64,000 nucleotides of DNA from Methylobacterium sp. E-066 (GCF_022829635.1 NZ_JAKSYO010000096.1:101529-165528); one strand, 5' to 3'; positions 1-9,148 are shown, counted from the first letter of the stretch. The notes: generated from the letters alone by a model not told the origin. Made by a program: numbers and translations.

Positions 1-902
1 CCCAGCTCAAGGACGACGGCACCACCGCCTGCGGGTGCTGGATCTACTCGGGCTGCTACACCGAGAAGGGCAACACCATGGCCCGCCGGGACAACAATGA
101 TCCCGGCGACCGCGGCATCGCCCCGAACTGGGCCTTCGCGTGGCCGGCCAACCGGCGCGTGCTCTACAACCGGGCGTCCTGCGACCCGGAGGGCAAGCCC
201 TGGTCGGAGAAGAAGAAGCTCATCGAGTGGAACGGCAAGCAGTGGATCGGCTTCGACGTGCCGGATTATGGCGTCACCGTCGCCCCGGATAAGGGCGTCG
301 GGCCGTTCATCCTGAACCAGGAGGGCGTCGCCCGCCTGTGGACCCGGGGGCTCATGCGCGACGGGCCGTTCCCGACGCATTACGAGCCGTTCGAGTCGCC
401 GATGGCCAACATCCCGTTCCCGAAGATCAAGGGCGCCCCGGCGGCCCGCATCTTCAAGGACGACCTGGCCGATCTCGGCGACGCGAAGGACTTTCCTTAC
501 GCGGCGACGAGCTACCGCCTGACCGAGCACTTCCACGGCTGGACCAAGCACGCCCGGATCAACGCGATCCTCCAGCCGGAGGCCTTCGTGGAGATCTCGG
601 AGGAGCTGGCGAAGGAGAAGGGCATCACCAAGGGCGGCTGGGTCCGCGTCTGGTCGAAGCGCGGCTCGCTCAAGGCCAAGGCGGTGGTGACCAAGCGGAT
701 CAAGCCGCTGATCTGCGACGGCAAGCCCGTCCACGTCGTCGGCATCCCGCAGCACTGGGGCTTCATGGGCCTGACGAAGAAAGGATGGCACCCGAACTCG
801 CTGACGCCCGTGGTGGGTGATGCGAATACCGAGACTCCGGAGTTCAAGGCCTGGCTCGTGAATATCGAGCCGACCACGCCGCCGTCCGACGCGGTCGCCT
901 GA
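1..902 (+). CDS. fdoG: Formate dehydrogenase (FDH-N/O type) catalytic alpha subunit, C-terminal part
   Basis: Only the last 299 codons are present; the frame is open from base 3, so the start, Tat signal, N-terminal [4Fe-4S] site and the active-site Sec/Cys lie off the left edge. What remains is the molybdopterin-dinucleotide-binding domain. Blocks such as [14 protein letters not shown] near the edge and [18 protein letters not shown] in the middle are typical of membrane-bound FdnG/FdoG proteins. The enzyme oxidises formate to CO2 and passes electrons to the iron-sulfur beta subunit encoded 13 bp downstream. The following beta, gamma and fdhE genes confirm the identification. In Methylobacterium a comparable enzyme is called FDH3; equating this locus with FDH3 is an inference. 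Confidence 0.93.
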   Translation, partial: QLKDDGTTACGCWIYSGCYTEKGNTMARRDNNDPGDRGIAPNWAFAWPANRRVLYNRASCDPEGKPWSEKKKLIEWNGKQWIGFDVPDYGVTVAPDKGVGPFILNQEGVARLWTRGLMRDGPFPTHYEPFESPMANIPFPKIKGAPAARIFKDDLADLGDAKDFPYAATSYRLTEHFHGWTKHARINAILQPEAFVEISEELAKEKGITKGGWVRVWSKRGSLKAKAVVTKRIKPLICDGKPVHVVGIPQHWGFMGLTKKGWHPNSLTPVVGDANTETPEFKAWLVNIEPTTPPSDAVA

Positions 903-915
903 GGAGCTCGAGATC

Positions 916-1854
916 ATGGCCGATTACAGCTCCCTCGATATCCGCCAGCGCTCCGCCTCCACGGAGACGCCGCCGGAGATCCGCCGCCAGGTGGAGGTCG
1001 CCAAGCTCATCGACGTGTCGAAATGCATCGGCTGCAAGGCCTGCCAATCGGCCTGCGAAGAGTGGAACGACCTGCGCGACGACATCGGGATCAATCGCGG
1101 TGTCTACGACAACCCCCACGACCTCACGCCGAAGTCGTGGACCCTCATGCGGTTCACCGAGTACGAGAACCCGGAGACCCAGAACCTCGAATGGCTGATC
1201 CGCAAGGACGGCTGCATGCACTGCACCGAGCCGGGCTGCCTCAAGGCGTGCCCGTCCCCCGGCGCGATCGTGCAGTATTCCAACGGCATCGTCGACTTCA
1301 TCGAGGAGAACTGCATCGGCTGCGGCTATTGCGTGAAGGGGTGCCCGTTCAACATCCCGCGCATCAGCCAGACCGACCACAAGGCGTACAAGTGCACCCT
1401 GTGCTCGGACCGGGTCGCGGTGGGGCAGGCTCCGGCCTGCGCCAAGGCGTGCCCGACCGGCTCGATCATGTTCGGCACCAAGCAGGCGATGATCGAGCAG
1501 GCCGAGACCCGGGTCGAGGACCTCAAGTCGCGCGGCTTCCAGCATGCCGGTCTCTACGACCCGGCTGGCGTTGGCGGCACGCACGTCATGTACGTGCTGC
1601 ACCATGCCGACCAGCCGAGCCTCTATGCCGGCCTGCCGAACGACCCGAAGATCTCGCCGCTGGTCGCCTTCTGGAAGGGCGGCGCCAAGGTGTTCGGGCT
1701 CGCCGCGATGGGCTTCGCCGCGGTCGCGGGCTTCTTCCACTACGTGACGGCCGGCCCGAACGAGGTCGTGCCGGAAGAAGAGGAAGAGGCGGTCGAGTAC
1801 GACGAGGCCAAGCGCCGCGGCGAGACCGGCAGCGGCGAGGCGCGGCCGCACTGA
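916..1854 (+). CDS. fdoH: Formate dehydrogenase beta subunit (four-cluster ferredoxin)
   Basis: The 312-residue protein is an FdxH-type electron-transfer subunit. Four cysteine clusters are visible: [11 protein letters not shown] (residues 37-47), [24 protein letters not shown] and CTLCSDR...CAKACPTGS, enough for four [4Fe-4S] centres. A single hydrophobic helix near residues 245-270 anchors the protein, followed by an acidic tail rich in Glu. It carries electrons from the alpha subunit to the cytochrome b gamma subunit. The start has a GAGGAG Shine-Dalgarno sequence directly after the alpha stop. A palindromic repeat separates it from the gamma gene. Confidence 0.95.
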   Translation: MADYSSLDIRQRSASTETPPEIRRQVEVAKLIDVSKCIGCKACQSACEEWNDLRDDIGINRGVYDNPHDLTPKSWTLMRFTEYENPETQNLEWLIRKDGCMHCTEPGCLKACPSPGAIVQYSNGIVDFIEENCIGCGYCVKGCPFNIPRISQTDHKAYKCTLCSDRVAVGQAPACAKACPTGSIMFGTKQAMIEQAETRVEDLKSRGFQHAGLYDPAGVGGTHVMYVLHHADQPSLYAGLPNDPKISPLVAFWKGGAKVFGLAAMGFAAVAGFFHYVTAGPNEVVPEEEEEAVEYDEAKRRGETGSGEARPH

Positions 1855-1911
1855 TAGGAGCGTGTCGGCGGGTTACGAGGGTGACCCGCCGCTTGTGAAG
1901 GTCGTGACGCG

Positions 1912-2024
1912 CCCCCTCTCCCGTGCGGGAGAGGGTTGGGGTGAGGGACCAGGGTCTTCCGGAGAGGTCGCATCCCTCACCCGGCTCTCTGCGAGAGCAG
2001 ACCTCTCCCGCACGGGAGAGGGGA
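1912..2024. repeat. Palindromic repeat family A, copy 1
   Basis: The unit carries two small hairpins (CTCTCCCGTGCGGGAGAG and its mirror CTCTCCCGCACGGGAGAG) facing each other across about 75 bp, so the whole segment is also an inverted repeat. Related copies sit at 4655-4751 and 27433-27529. This copy lies inside the formate dehydrogenase operon, between the beta and gamma genes, where a transcript would fold strongly. Confidence 0.85.
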
Positions 2025-2152
2025 CCCGCGTCTCATCCGGCCCTCTGTGCATTCGCTAGGCCGGCGTGCCGGCCAAGCGATACCGAATTCAAAGCCAGCC
2101 CTCGCCGCCGCTGCGGCGCTGGGCCGGCGCCACGTCAGGCGCGAGAAGGCCG

Positions 2153-2875
2153 ATGACGAGCCAGAACGATATCCGGGACGGTGATTCCCGCCCCCTGCAT
2201 CACGCCAAGGGCGAAACGCCGGAGGTGATGTACGTCCCGCGCTACACCGGCGTTCAGCGCGTGAACCACTGGATCACCGCGATCCTGTTCACCCTGCTGA
2301 CCCTCTCCGGCCTGGCGATGTTCACGCCCTACCTGTTCTCGCTGACCGGCCTGTTCGGCGGCGGGCAGGCGACGCGCGCGATCCATCCGTGGTTCGGCGT
2401 CGCCCTGGCGGTGAGCTTCTTCTTCCTGTTCGTGCGCTTCTGGCGGCTCAACATCCCCAACAAGGACGATGTCGCGTGGTCGATGAAGATCGGCGACGTG
2501 GTCACCAACCGGGAGGACCGCCTGCCGGAGCTCGGCAAGTACAATGCCGGCCAGAAGGGCGTGTTCTGGGGCCAGACCGCGCTGATCGGGGTGATGTTCG
2601 TCACCGGCCTGGTGATCTGGAACACCTATTTCGGCGGCCTCACCACGATCGAGACCCAGCGCTGGGCGTTGCTCGCCCACTCGCTCGCCGCCGTGATCGC
2701 CATCGCGATCATCGTGGTCCACATCTACGCCGGCATCTGGGTGCGCGGCACCGGCCGGGCGATGGTCCGCGGCACGGTCACGGGCGGCTGGGCCTACCGG
2801 CATCACCGCAAGTGGTTCCGGCAGATCGCCGGCGCCAAGGTGCGCCGGGGCTCGGTGGACAAGCGCGGATCCTGA
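2153..2875 (+). CDS. fdoI: Formate dehydrogenase gamma subunit (cytochrome b556)
   Basis: The 240-residue membrane protein has the FdnI/FdoI layout: a first helix starting VQRVNHWITAILFTLLTLSG, a second ending at FFLFVRFWR, and a last helix with AHSLAAVIAIAIIVVHIYAG. The His residues in the first and last helices fit heme b ligands. It anchors the dehydrogenase and delivers electrons to quinone. The frame is open up to a GTG at 2066, but the ATG at 2153 is preceded by GAGAAGG at good distance and gives the normal family length, so the first 29 codons were dropped. It ends three bases before the fdhE start. Confidence 0.92.
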   Translation: MTSQNDIRDGDSRPLHHAKGETPEVMYVPRYTGVQRVNHWITAILFTLLTLSGLAMFTPYLFSLTGLFGGGQATRAIHPWFGVALAVSFFFLFVRFWRLNIPNKDDVAWSMKIGDVVTNREDRLPELGKYNAGQKGVFWGQTALIGVMFVTGLVIWNTYFGGLTTIETQRWALLAHSLAAVIAIAIIVVHIYAGIWVRGTGRAMVRGTVTGGWAYRHHRKWFRQIAGAKVRRGSVDKRGS

Positions 2876-2878
2876 GGC

Positions 2879-3868
2879 GTGGCCAATTTCTTCAGGCGGA
2901 AGCCGGCGGCTCCGGCCGAGACGACTCCCGCCGCTTCCGAGCCAAAACCCCGGCGGCGGGATTTCAGCGAGCTGAAGCCCGATCCCGACAAGATCGGGAT
3001 CTCGGGCTCGGTGCCGTTCGTGCGGCTGCCCGATCCCGGAACGCTGTTCGCCGACCGGGCCGCACGCTTGACCGCGGCGGCACCAGGGCATCCGCTCGAG
3101 GCCTATCTGCGGTTCGTCGCAGAGGTGGCCCGGGCGCAGGCGTCGGTCCAGACGGCCTTCCCGCCCGCCGAGGCGCCGGCCGTGTCCGACATGGCCCTGC
3201 GTGCCGAGCACGGCATGCCGCCCCTGTCGCGGCATCGGCTGGAGGCGGATCCGGGCTTCGACGGCTGCCTCACCGCCCTGCTGAAGCAGCTCGACCTGTC
3301 CGTGTCCCCGGAGGCGTCCCAGGCGGCCCGGGCGAGCCTGCTGGCGGCCTCCCCGGCGGACCGGCTCGATCTGGCGGTGCAAGTCGTGGAAGGCGGGCTG
3401 CCGATGGAGCGGATCGCCGAATGCGTGTTCGTGGCCGCGGCCCTGCAGGTCCGGTTCGCGCAGGACGCGGCGCGCCTCGATGCGTCGGTCTTGAAGCCCG
3501 TGGCCGACGGCGTCTGCCCGTGCTGCGGCGGCGCACCGGTGGCGAGCGTGGTGGTGAGCTGGACCCCCGCCGACAAGGCCCGGTACCTCAGCTGCTCGGT
3601 CTGCGGCACCCTGTGGAACCACGTCCGGATCCGCTGCACCGCCTGCGGCTCCGGCGAGGGCATCAGCTATTACGGGCTCGACGAGGTGTCTAAGGACGTC
3701 CAGGTCGAGACCTGCACGACCTGCCACAGCTACATCAAGCACCTGCACCAGCACCGGGCGCCGGCGCTCGACCCGGTGGCGGACGACATCGCGTCCTACG
3801 GCCTCGACCTGAAGATTGCCGAGGACGGATTTCGCCGCGCGGGCTTGAACTTACTGTTCATCGTCTGA
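2879..3868 (+). CDS. fdhE: Formate dehydrogenase accessory protein FdhE
   Basis: This is the 329-residue FdhE accessory protein needed for maturation of respiratory formate dehydrogenases. The C-terminal half has the paired zinc-ribbon-like cysteines typical of the family: CPCCGG, then CSVCGTLWNHVRIRCTACG, then CTTCHSYIKH. The N-terminal third is low-complexity and charged. Translation starts at a GTG three bases after the gamma stop; the overlap of its ribosome-binding site with the end of the gamma gene suggests coupling. It ends the operon and is followed by a strong palindrome that could end transcription. Confidence 0.93.
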   Translation: MANFFRRKPAAPAETTPAASEPKPRRRDFSELKPDPDKIGISGSVPFVRLPDPGTLFADRAARLTAAAPGHPLEAYLRFVAEVARAQASVQTAFPPAEAPAVSDMALRAEHGMPPLSRHRLEADPGFDGCLTALLKQLDLSVSPEASQAARASLLAASPADRLDLAVQVVEGGLPMERIAECVFVAAALQVRFAQDAARLDASVLKPVADGVCPCCGGAPVASVVVSWTPADKARYLSCSVCGTLWNHVRIRCTACGSGEGISYYGLDEVSKDVQVETCTTCHSYIKHLHQHRAPALDPVADDIASYGLDLKIAEDGFRRAGLNLLFIV

Positions 3869-3900
3869 GAGCCGATTCGACCGGTCTTTCCCATCCTCAC

Positions 3901-4011
3901 CCTCATCCTGAGGCGACGGAGCGAAGCGGAGGCCTCGAAGGAGCCCTCCAGGAATCGCGCGGCTGGCTGGAGGGCTCCTTCGAGGCTGCTACGCAGCACC
4001 TCAGGATGAGG
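3901..4011. repeat. Palindromic repeat family B, copy 1
   Basis: This is an imperfect inverted repeat of about 111 bp bounded by CCTCATCCTGAGG and CCTCAGGATGAGG, with an inner pair around TCGAAGGAGCCCTCCAG and CTGGAGGGCTCCTTCGA. Other copies are at 5449, 16269, 23247, 23732 (truncated) and 28826. It follows fdhE and may act as a transcription barrier. Confidence 0.9.
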
Positions 4012-4077
4012 GGAGGGATCAGGACAACCGTTGTCCGACCGAGGTTGCGACGTCAAACAGACTCTCAGTCCCGGATC

Positions 4078-4121
4078 CACAAGGTCCGGGACGTTGTGCG
4101 GGTGCAGGGCGGAGCCCTGCG
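4078..4121. repeat. Modular hairpin repeat family C, partial copy
   Basis: This short copy has two of the modules of family C: a decayed AAGGTCCGGGACGTT hairpin and the intact CAGGGCGGAGCCCTG hairpin. It sits directly downstream of the convergent lipoprotein gene at 4127. Fuller copies are at 11661 and 21041. Confidence 0.7.
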
Positions 4122-4126
4122 AAGTC

Positions 4127-4471
4127 TCAACGATACCCGTACCGGCTCTTGGCGGCGGCCAGGAGGTGGAGCGCCTCGCCGGACTTGCCGGCGGCGCATG
4201 CCGCGGCGGCCTGGCTGAGGTCGGCGTTGAAGGTGTCGCCCACCGGCTTGTTGAGGTTGCCGGTCGCCACGTCGCTGTCGACGATGGCCTTCGTGCGCGC
4301 GATCTCCGGACCGCAGCCGCTGCCCGTAGGGAGAGTCAGGGGCGCCGGAACGATCGGCGAGGGCTCGGAGACCTTGGGCGCTGAACGCTGCTGGCAGGCG
4401 CCCAGCGTCGCGGCGGCGAGAACGACGAGACTGAGGCGCATCGGGAGACGGGACGCGGGCACGGCGATCAT
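4127..4471 (-). CDS. Small hypothetical lipoprotein
   Basis: The product is a short exported protein of about 114 residues. It has a basic N-terminus, a hydrophobic stretch LSLVVLAAATLGAC that ends in a lipobox, then a Pro/Ser-rich linker and a small domain with one further pair of cysteines (GSGCGPEIARTKA and AAAACAAGK) that could form a disulfide. I do not recognise the family. The frame is open to 4546 and a second ATG at 4441 also precedes the lipobox, so the exact start is unsure. It points towards family C and B repeats and has no operon partner. Confidence 0.65.
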   Translation of the reverse strand: MIAVPASRLPMRLSLVVLAAATLGACQQRSAPKVSEPSPIVPAPLTLPTGSGCGPEIARTKAIVDSDVATGNLNKPVGDTFNADLSQAAAACAAGKSGEALHLLAAAKSRYGYR

Positions 4472-4654
4472 CCTATTGCGGCGCACCGGCTGCGCCGCCG
4501 GGGTTTTGAGCCGAGCTTGGCAGTGGGTCAATCGCCCCGGCGGCATGCCTGCGCGCTGCGATGATCACAGATCGCGTTCAGAATCATCTGTGGCCCGATG
4601 AGGGGCCCGGTCCAGACCTGAGACGCGCCCGCCCTCTCCCCGGAGGGCGCGGGT

Positions 4655-4751
4655 CCCCTCTCCCGTGCGGGAGAGGGACAGGGTGAGGGGTCCGGGTCTT
4701 CCGGAAAGGGCGCATCCCTCACCCCAACCCTCTCCCGCACGGGAGAGGGGG
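4655..4751. repeat. Palindromic repeat family A, copy 2
   Basis: This copy has the same two facing CTCTCCCG...CGGGAGAG hairpins as copy 1. It fills the gap between the divergent end of the lipoprotein gene (4471) and the 3' end of the SRPBCC gene (4790). The rest of the 4472-4789 gap holds no gene that I can see. Confidence 0.85.
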
Positions 4752-4789
4752 CGCGTCGAGCCCTGCACCGGCGCGGGCGATTGAGCGCC

Positions 4790-5275
4790 CTACTTGGCCT
4801 TGTCCGCCAGTGCCTTCAGGCCCGAGTCGTAGATCCCCTGGATGGCGTCGAGCGCCACGGTGTCGGGGGCGCCCTTGGCGTTGAAGGTGCCGCTCCAGGT
4901 CACCTTGGAGCCCGCGCCCTCGGGGGCGACCGCCAGCGTCGACTTGTAGTCGGCGACCGGCAGCGGGCCTTCCAGGATCGTGTAGGTGTAGCTCATCACC
5001 TTATCGTCCCGGGAGACCTGCTCCTCCTTGAGGGTGCCGCCGCCCTTCAGGCTGAGGGTTCGGACCTTCAGGCCGTCCTTGTCGGACAGGACGCACTTCT
5101 CGATGGCCGGGTGCCAGTCGCCGATGCCGCAGAACTCGCCGATCGTCTGCCAGACCTTGGCCGGCGGCGCGGCGATGTCGGCCGAGCGCGTCACCTCCAG
5201 GGCATGGCCCGTGACGGTGGAAGCGGCCAGCGCCAAGGCGGCAAGCGGCAGGGGCCGGCTGAAAGCGAAGGGCAT
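4790..5275 (-). CDS. Exported SRPBCC-fold (polyketide cyclase/START-like) protein
   Basis: The 161-residue product starts with a signal peptide (LPLAALALAASTVTGHA) and continues with a SRPBCC fold: an N-terminal strand with the family block SADIAAPPAKVWQTIGEF, a Gly-Asp-Trp-His segment (IGDWHPAIEKC), and a long C-terminal helix. Such proteins bind hydrophobic ligands; the substrate cannot be told from sequence. The ATG at 5275 was chosen because a GGAG site lies 7-8 bases upstream and the signal peptide begins here; the frame is open to 5365. It is a single gene between two repeats. Confidence 0.85.
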   Translation of the reverse strand: MPFAFSRPLPLAALALAASTVTGHALEVTRSADIAAPPAKVWQTIGEFCGIGDWHPAIEKCVLSDKDGLKVRTLSLKGGGTLKEEQVSRDDKVMSYTYTILEGPLPVADYKSTLAVAPEGAGSKVTWSGTFNAKGAPDTVALDAIQGIYDSGLKALADKAK

Positions 5276-5448
5276 CGGGGGGTCTCCATCCATATCGATC
5301 GCGGCGGGCGCCGCGCAGGCTCTAGGGGCCGCGCAGGAGCTAGGCCGGGATGCCCGCCGGGGCAATGGGCCGGGCGGACAGGGGTGGTCGGCCGCGCTCA
5401 GACGACGCGGTGGGTGGGGGAGCCGGCAACGCGGATCCCAAACGCTCC

Positions 5449-5571
5449 CCTCATCCTGAGGTGCCGGGCGATCGACGATCGCTTGGCCTCGAAGGAGCGC
5501 TCCAGGGATCGCAGTGACGTCTGGAGGGCTCCTTCGAGGGCTCCGCTACGCGCCGCCGCCTCAGGATGAGG
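5449..5571. repeat. Palindromic repeat family B, copy 2
   Basis: This copy runs from CCTCATCCTGAGG to CCTCAGGATGAGG and has the conserved inner CTCGAAGGAGC / GCTCCTTCGAG arms. It is slightly longer than the others because of about ten extra bases near the loop. It separates the SRPBCC gene from the L,D-transpeptidase gene; the 5276-5604 gap holds nothing else recognisable. Confidence 0.88.
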
Positions 5572-5604
5572 GCGTGGGTGGGAAGGACCGACCAGGCCGC
5601 TGCC

Positions 5605-6246
5605 CTACCACCCCTCCCCCACATCCACCTCGACCGGATACCCATAGCCCGGCACCGGCGCGTAGGCCGGGCGCACGGCGGTGCGGGCGTAGGAGGCCGG
5701 GAGCGGGCGGCGGCCCATCTGGTCGAGATCGGCCATGCTGTCGTCCGGCGCGTCGAGATCGCGACTCCGGGCGACCCGGCGGCTGCGGGTGCTGCGCTCG
5801 GCCACCAGGGCGTCGGCGCCCTCGATCTGGACGCGGGTCCGGTTCATCCCCTGGGTTTTCACGAGGTTGAACAGGGTCGCGGCGTTGCGCACCGAGAGGC
5901 GCACGCAGCCATGCGAGGCCGCGCGGCCGAGGCTGCGGACGTGGTTGGTGCCGTGGATCGCGTGGCCCTGAGTGGTGAAGAACATCGCGAACGGCATGGG
6001 CGCGTCGTCCCATTCCTTCGAGGAGTGGGTGCGCTCCATCCGGAACGGCCGATAGGAGCCGGACGGGGTGTCGTAGGCCTCGACGCCCGTGGAGACCGGC
6101 CAGGTATAGCGCGGCTGCCCGTCGACCGAGACCTCCATCCGCTGGGCGGATTTGTCGACGCTGATGAGCACATCCGCCCGTGCCGCCGGCGACGCGGCGC
6201 CCCACAGGAGCAATCCGGACAGGACCGAGACCAGACCGATACGCAT
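5605..6246 (-). CDS. Exported L,D-transpeptidase (YkuD family)
   Basis: The 213-residue protein has a signal peptide (residues 1-24, ending SPAARA) and one YkuD domain with the catalytic motif HGTN...SHGCVRL around residues 105-125, with the active-site Cys in SHGC. Such enzymes make 3-3 or lipoprotein cross-links in periplasmic peptidoglycan. The C-terminal 70 residues are basic, then Pro/Tyr-rich, and unlike the catalytic domain. The ATG at 6246 is preceded by GAGG at six bases; the 12 codons upstream of it are open but not needed. Confidence 0.92.
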   Translation of the reverse strand: MRIGLVSVLSGLLLWGAASPAARADVLISVDKSAQRMEVSVDGQPRYTWPVSTGVEAYDTPSGSYRPFRMERTHSSKEWDDAPMPFAMFFTTQGHAIHGTNHVRSLGRAASHGCVRLSVRNAATLFNLVKTQGMNRTRVQIEGADALVAERSTRSRRVARSRDLDAPDDSMADLDQMGRRPLPASYARTAVRPAYAPVPGYGYPVEVDVGEGW

Positions 6247-6464
6247 GCACGACCTCGATGGATGAGCGAAGACGGAATTCAAATAGGCTAAGCTATTGGC
6301 AACGCCAAGGTTCCTGGGCGGAAACCGGCGGATGCAAGGTTCGACTGCGTAGGCGGATCGGCGTTCGCAAGGGTGGCGCGCACGGGCTTCGGCACGGAAG
6401 ATGCGGCCCGTTGACAGGCGTCCCAGGCCGGGCGCCTCCTACCCATCCCTGACCTGGAGATCCC

Positions 6465-7754
6465 ATGGCTCTCGACCCCGCCCTCGCCGCCGAGATCGAA
6501 GCCTCCGTGGCCGAAGGCTTCGCCGATCAGGTGGCGCACACGCAGGCCCTGGTCCGGTTCGCCTCTCTGCGGGGGGCCGAGCATGCCTGCCAGGATTACG
6601 TGTTCGGCGCGTTCCGGGCCCGGGGCTACGCCACCGAGCGCTTCGCCATGGACCGGGCCGCCATCGCGGCCCATCCGGGCGGCTCGAAGATCGATGAGCG
6701 CCACTCGGAGGCCCCGATCGTCGTCTGCCACCACCGCCCCCAGACCGAGACCGGGCGCTCGCTGATCCTGCAGGCCCATGTCGACGTGGTGCCGGTGGGT
6801 CCCCTCGACCTGTGGACGCATCCGCCCTTCGACCCGGCGATCGCGGGCGACTGGCTCTACGGCCGCGGCGGCGGCGACATGAAGGCCGGCCACGCCGCCA
6901 ACCTGTTCGCCCTCGACGCGCTCGCCCGCCTCGGCCTTCAGCCCGCTGCAGCGGTGACGATCCAGTCGGTGGTCGAGGAGGAATCCACCGGCAACGGCGC
7001 GCTCGCCACCCACCTGCGTGGCTACCGGGCCGACGCCGTGCTGATCCCGGAGCCCGAGGACGAGAAGCTGGTGCGCGCCAATACCGGGGTGCTGTGGTTC
7101 ACCGTCGAGGTGCGGGGCGTGCCGGTGCATGTCCGCGAGATGGGCGCCGGCGCCAACGCCATCGACGCCACCTACCGGGTGATCGGCGCCCTGCGGGACC
7201 TCGAGGCGCGCTGGAACGCCGAGAGATCGGAGCACCGCCACTTCGAGGCGGAGGACCACCCGATCAACCTCAATATCGGCCGGATCGAGGGCGGCGACTG
7301 GGCCTCCTCGGTTCCGGCCTGGTGCCGGATCGATTGCCGGGTCGCGCTCTATCCGGGCGTCCCGGCGGCCCACGCCGCCGCCGAGATCGAGGCCGCGGTC
7401 TCCGATTTCGCCCGTTCGGATTCCTTCCTGGCCAACAACCCGCCGCGCGTGGCCTTCAACGGGTTCTTCGCCGAGGGCTACGTGCTGGAGGAGGGCTCGG
7501 AGGCGGAAGCCGTGCTCGGCCGCGCCCACGAACGAGCGATGGGCACCAAGCTGCAGAGCTTCATGTCGCCGAGCTACCTCGATGCGCGGGTCCACGCCCT
7601 CTACGACCGGGTGCCGGCCCTGTGCTACGGGCCCAGCGCCCAGAACATCCACGGCTTCGACGAGCGCGTGAGCCTCGCTTCGGTGCAGCGCTGCACCACC
7701 GCGATGGCGTTGTTCGTGGCCGAGTGGTGCGGGACGGAGCGGCGGCCGGGCTGA
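6465..7754 (+). CDS. M20 family ArgE/DapE-like deacylase
   Basis: The 429-residue protein is a dinuclear zinc peptidase/amidase of the M20 family. Visible metal and catalytic blocks are QAHVDVVPVG, YGRGGGDMKAG and VVEEESTGNGA in the first half, and SPSYLDARVHALYD in the second. A dimerisation (lid) domain lies between. It probably removes an acyl or carbamoyl group from an amino acid derivative; the substrate cannot be named. The ATG follows GGAGATCCC. It is monocistronic and is followed by a decayed palindromic region. Confidence 0.9.
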   Translation: MALDPALAAEIEASVAEGFADQVAHTQALVRFASLRGAEHACQDYVFGAFRARGYATERFAMDRAAIAAHPGGSKIDERHSEAPIVVCHHRPQTETGRSLILQAHVDVVPVGPLDLWTHPPFDPAIAGDWLYGRGGGDMKAGHAANLFALDALARLGLQPAAAVTIQSVVEEESTGNGALATHLRGYRADAVLIPEPEDEKLVRANTGVLWFTVEVRGVPVHVREMGAGANAIDATYRVIGALRDLEARWNAERSEHRHFEAEDHPINLNIGRIEGGDWASSVPAWCRIDCRVALYPGVPAAHAAAEIEAAVSDFARSDSFLANNPPRVAFNGFFAEGYVLEEGSEAEAVLGRAHERAMGTKLQSFMSPSYLDARVHALYDRVPALCYGPSAQNIHGFDERVSLASVQRCTTAMALFVAEWCGTERRPG

Positions 7755-7763
7755 AGCACGGGT

Positions 7764-7945
7764 TCCCCCTCTCCCCGCGCGGACCTCGTCGTCCGTGCGG
7801 GAAGCGCAGGCGCAGCCGGAGCGGCGGAGAGGGGGCGGCTCAGAACGAAGCGCGCGCCCTGAACCGCCCCCTCACCTCCGGCTGCCGCCTCGCCGCGCCG
7901 ACGACGAAGTCGTCGCGGCCCTCTCCCCGCAAGCGGGGCAAGGGG
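7764..7945. repeat. Diverged palindromic region between convergent genes
   Basis: The 7755-8086 gap between two convergent genes has no gene. It holds a GC-rich inverted arrangement with CCCTCTCCCCGCGCGG at one end and CCCTCTCCCCGCAAGCGGGG at the other, plus an inner GACGACGAAGTCGTCGC hairpin. It resembles family A in outline but differs in sequence, so it is listed as a separate or decayed type. It may end transcription from both sides. Confidence 0.5.
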
Positions 7946-8086
7946 ATCTCAGGCTTTCACGTCGAGGGAACGACCGCCCGCCGCTGCGCAGATGATCCAA
8001 GGCTTGTTTGGTAATCCGGTAGCCCATTCGGGCGAGCAGTTCGTTACGACCTGCCCGCCCAATGTGAGCGACCGCTATCCCGCCGA

Positions 8087-9148
8087 TCAGGGAATCAGCC
8101 GGTCCGCCCGGAGCCGGGTGAACAGGTCGTAGAACGCGTCATCGGTGGGCTGATACGCCGTAAAACCCAGGCGCCGGCTCTTGCTCATGTCGGTGACGAC
8201 CTCGATCGGCCGGCCGAGATCGGCGTCGGTGTGCCAGGGCGAGGCCAGTTTTTCGAGGTCCGGCTCGGCTAGGTTATGGCGCTTGGCGATCTCGGCCCAG
8301 GCCGGACCGTCCTGCGCCATCCGCTCCTCGAGCGGCCGGACCGTGCCGTCGAACGGCACCGCCTCGATCCCGAACCAGTCGGCGATCCGGCCCCACATCC
8401 AGCTCCAGCGGAAGACGTCGCCGTTGACGACGTTGAACGCCTCGTTGGCGGCCTTCGGCTCGGTGGAGGCCCAGAGCAACTGGCGGGCGAGCAGCCTTGC
8501 GTCGGTCATGTCGGTAAGCCCGTTCCACTGGGCGGCCGAGCCCGGGAAGGTGAAGGGGCGCTTCAACTCCCGGCACAGGGTGGCGTAGCAGGCCAGCGTC
8601 GTGCCCATGTTCATGGCGTTGCCGACCGCCTTGCCGATGATCGTGTGCGGGCGGTGCACGCTCCAGGTGAAGCCGTCCCGGGCGCTGGCCGCGAACACCG
8701 CGTCCTCCTGGGCATAGTAAAAATTCTCGATGTCGAGCCGGCCCTGGTCCTCGCGGAACGGCGTCTGCGGCAGGGTGCCCTTCCCGTAGGCCTCGAACGG
8801 GCCGAGATAATGCTTCAGCCCGGTCACCAGGGCGACGTGGCTGACGCTCTTCTGCGGCCGCAGGGCGTCGAGCAGGTTCTCGATCATGGCCCGGTTGACC
8901 CGGATCATCTCGGCCTCGGTCGGGCGCCGCTGCCAGGTCGCCAAAAAGACGTGGCTCGGGGCGAGGCCGGCCAGCGCCGTCTCCAGGGAGGCCGGATCCT
9001 GCAGGTCGGCCACCACCGGCTCGATCCCCGCCAGATCCACCGGCTTGCGGGCGAGCCCCGCGACCCGCCAGCTTTCCTCGACGAGCAGCACCCCGGTGGC
9101 GCTCCCGACGATCCCGCTGGCGCCGACGATCAGGGCGGTGTTCGACAT
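8087..9148 (-). CDS. SDR-family reductase of the PRISE (progesterone 5-beta-reductase/iridoid synthase-like) type
   Basis: The 353-residue protein begins with a Rossmann motif (GASGIVGSATG) and has atypical SDR features seen in PRISE enzymes: a Tyr in the block NFYYAQEDAV followed by a conserved SVHRPHTIIGKAVGNAMN segment and WNGLTDMTDARLLARQ. PRISE enzymes reduce activated C=C bonds of enones with NAD(P)H; bacterial members are largely uncharacterised. Start 9148 was chosen because GAGAGG lies six bases upstream; two other ATGs (9154, 9172) are in frame. Single gene. Confidence 0.82.
   Translation of the reverse strand: MSNTALIVGASGIVGSATGVLLVEESWRVAGLARKPVDLAGIEPVVADLQDPASLETALAGLAPSHVFLATWQRRPTEAEMIRVNRAMIENLLDALRPQKSVSHVALVTGLKHYLGPFEAYGKGTLPQTPFREDQGRLDIENFYYAQEDAVFAASARDGFTWSVHRPHTIIGKAVGNAMNMGTTLACYATLCRELKRPFTFPGSAAQWNGLTDMTDARLLARQLLWASTEPKAANEAFNVVNGDVFRWSWMWGRIADWFGIEAVPFDGTVRPLEERMAQDGPAWAEIAKRHNLAEPDLEKLASPWHTDADLGRPIEVVTDMSKSRRLGFTAYQPTDDAFYDLFTRLRADRLIP

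Noticed and set aside
4312..4390. Terminator or attenuator inside the small lipoprotein gene
   Set aside because: The GC-rich stems there are those expected of high-GC coding DNA and have no U tract.
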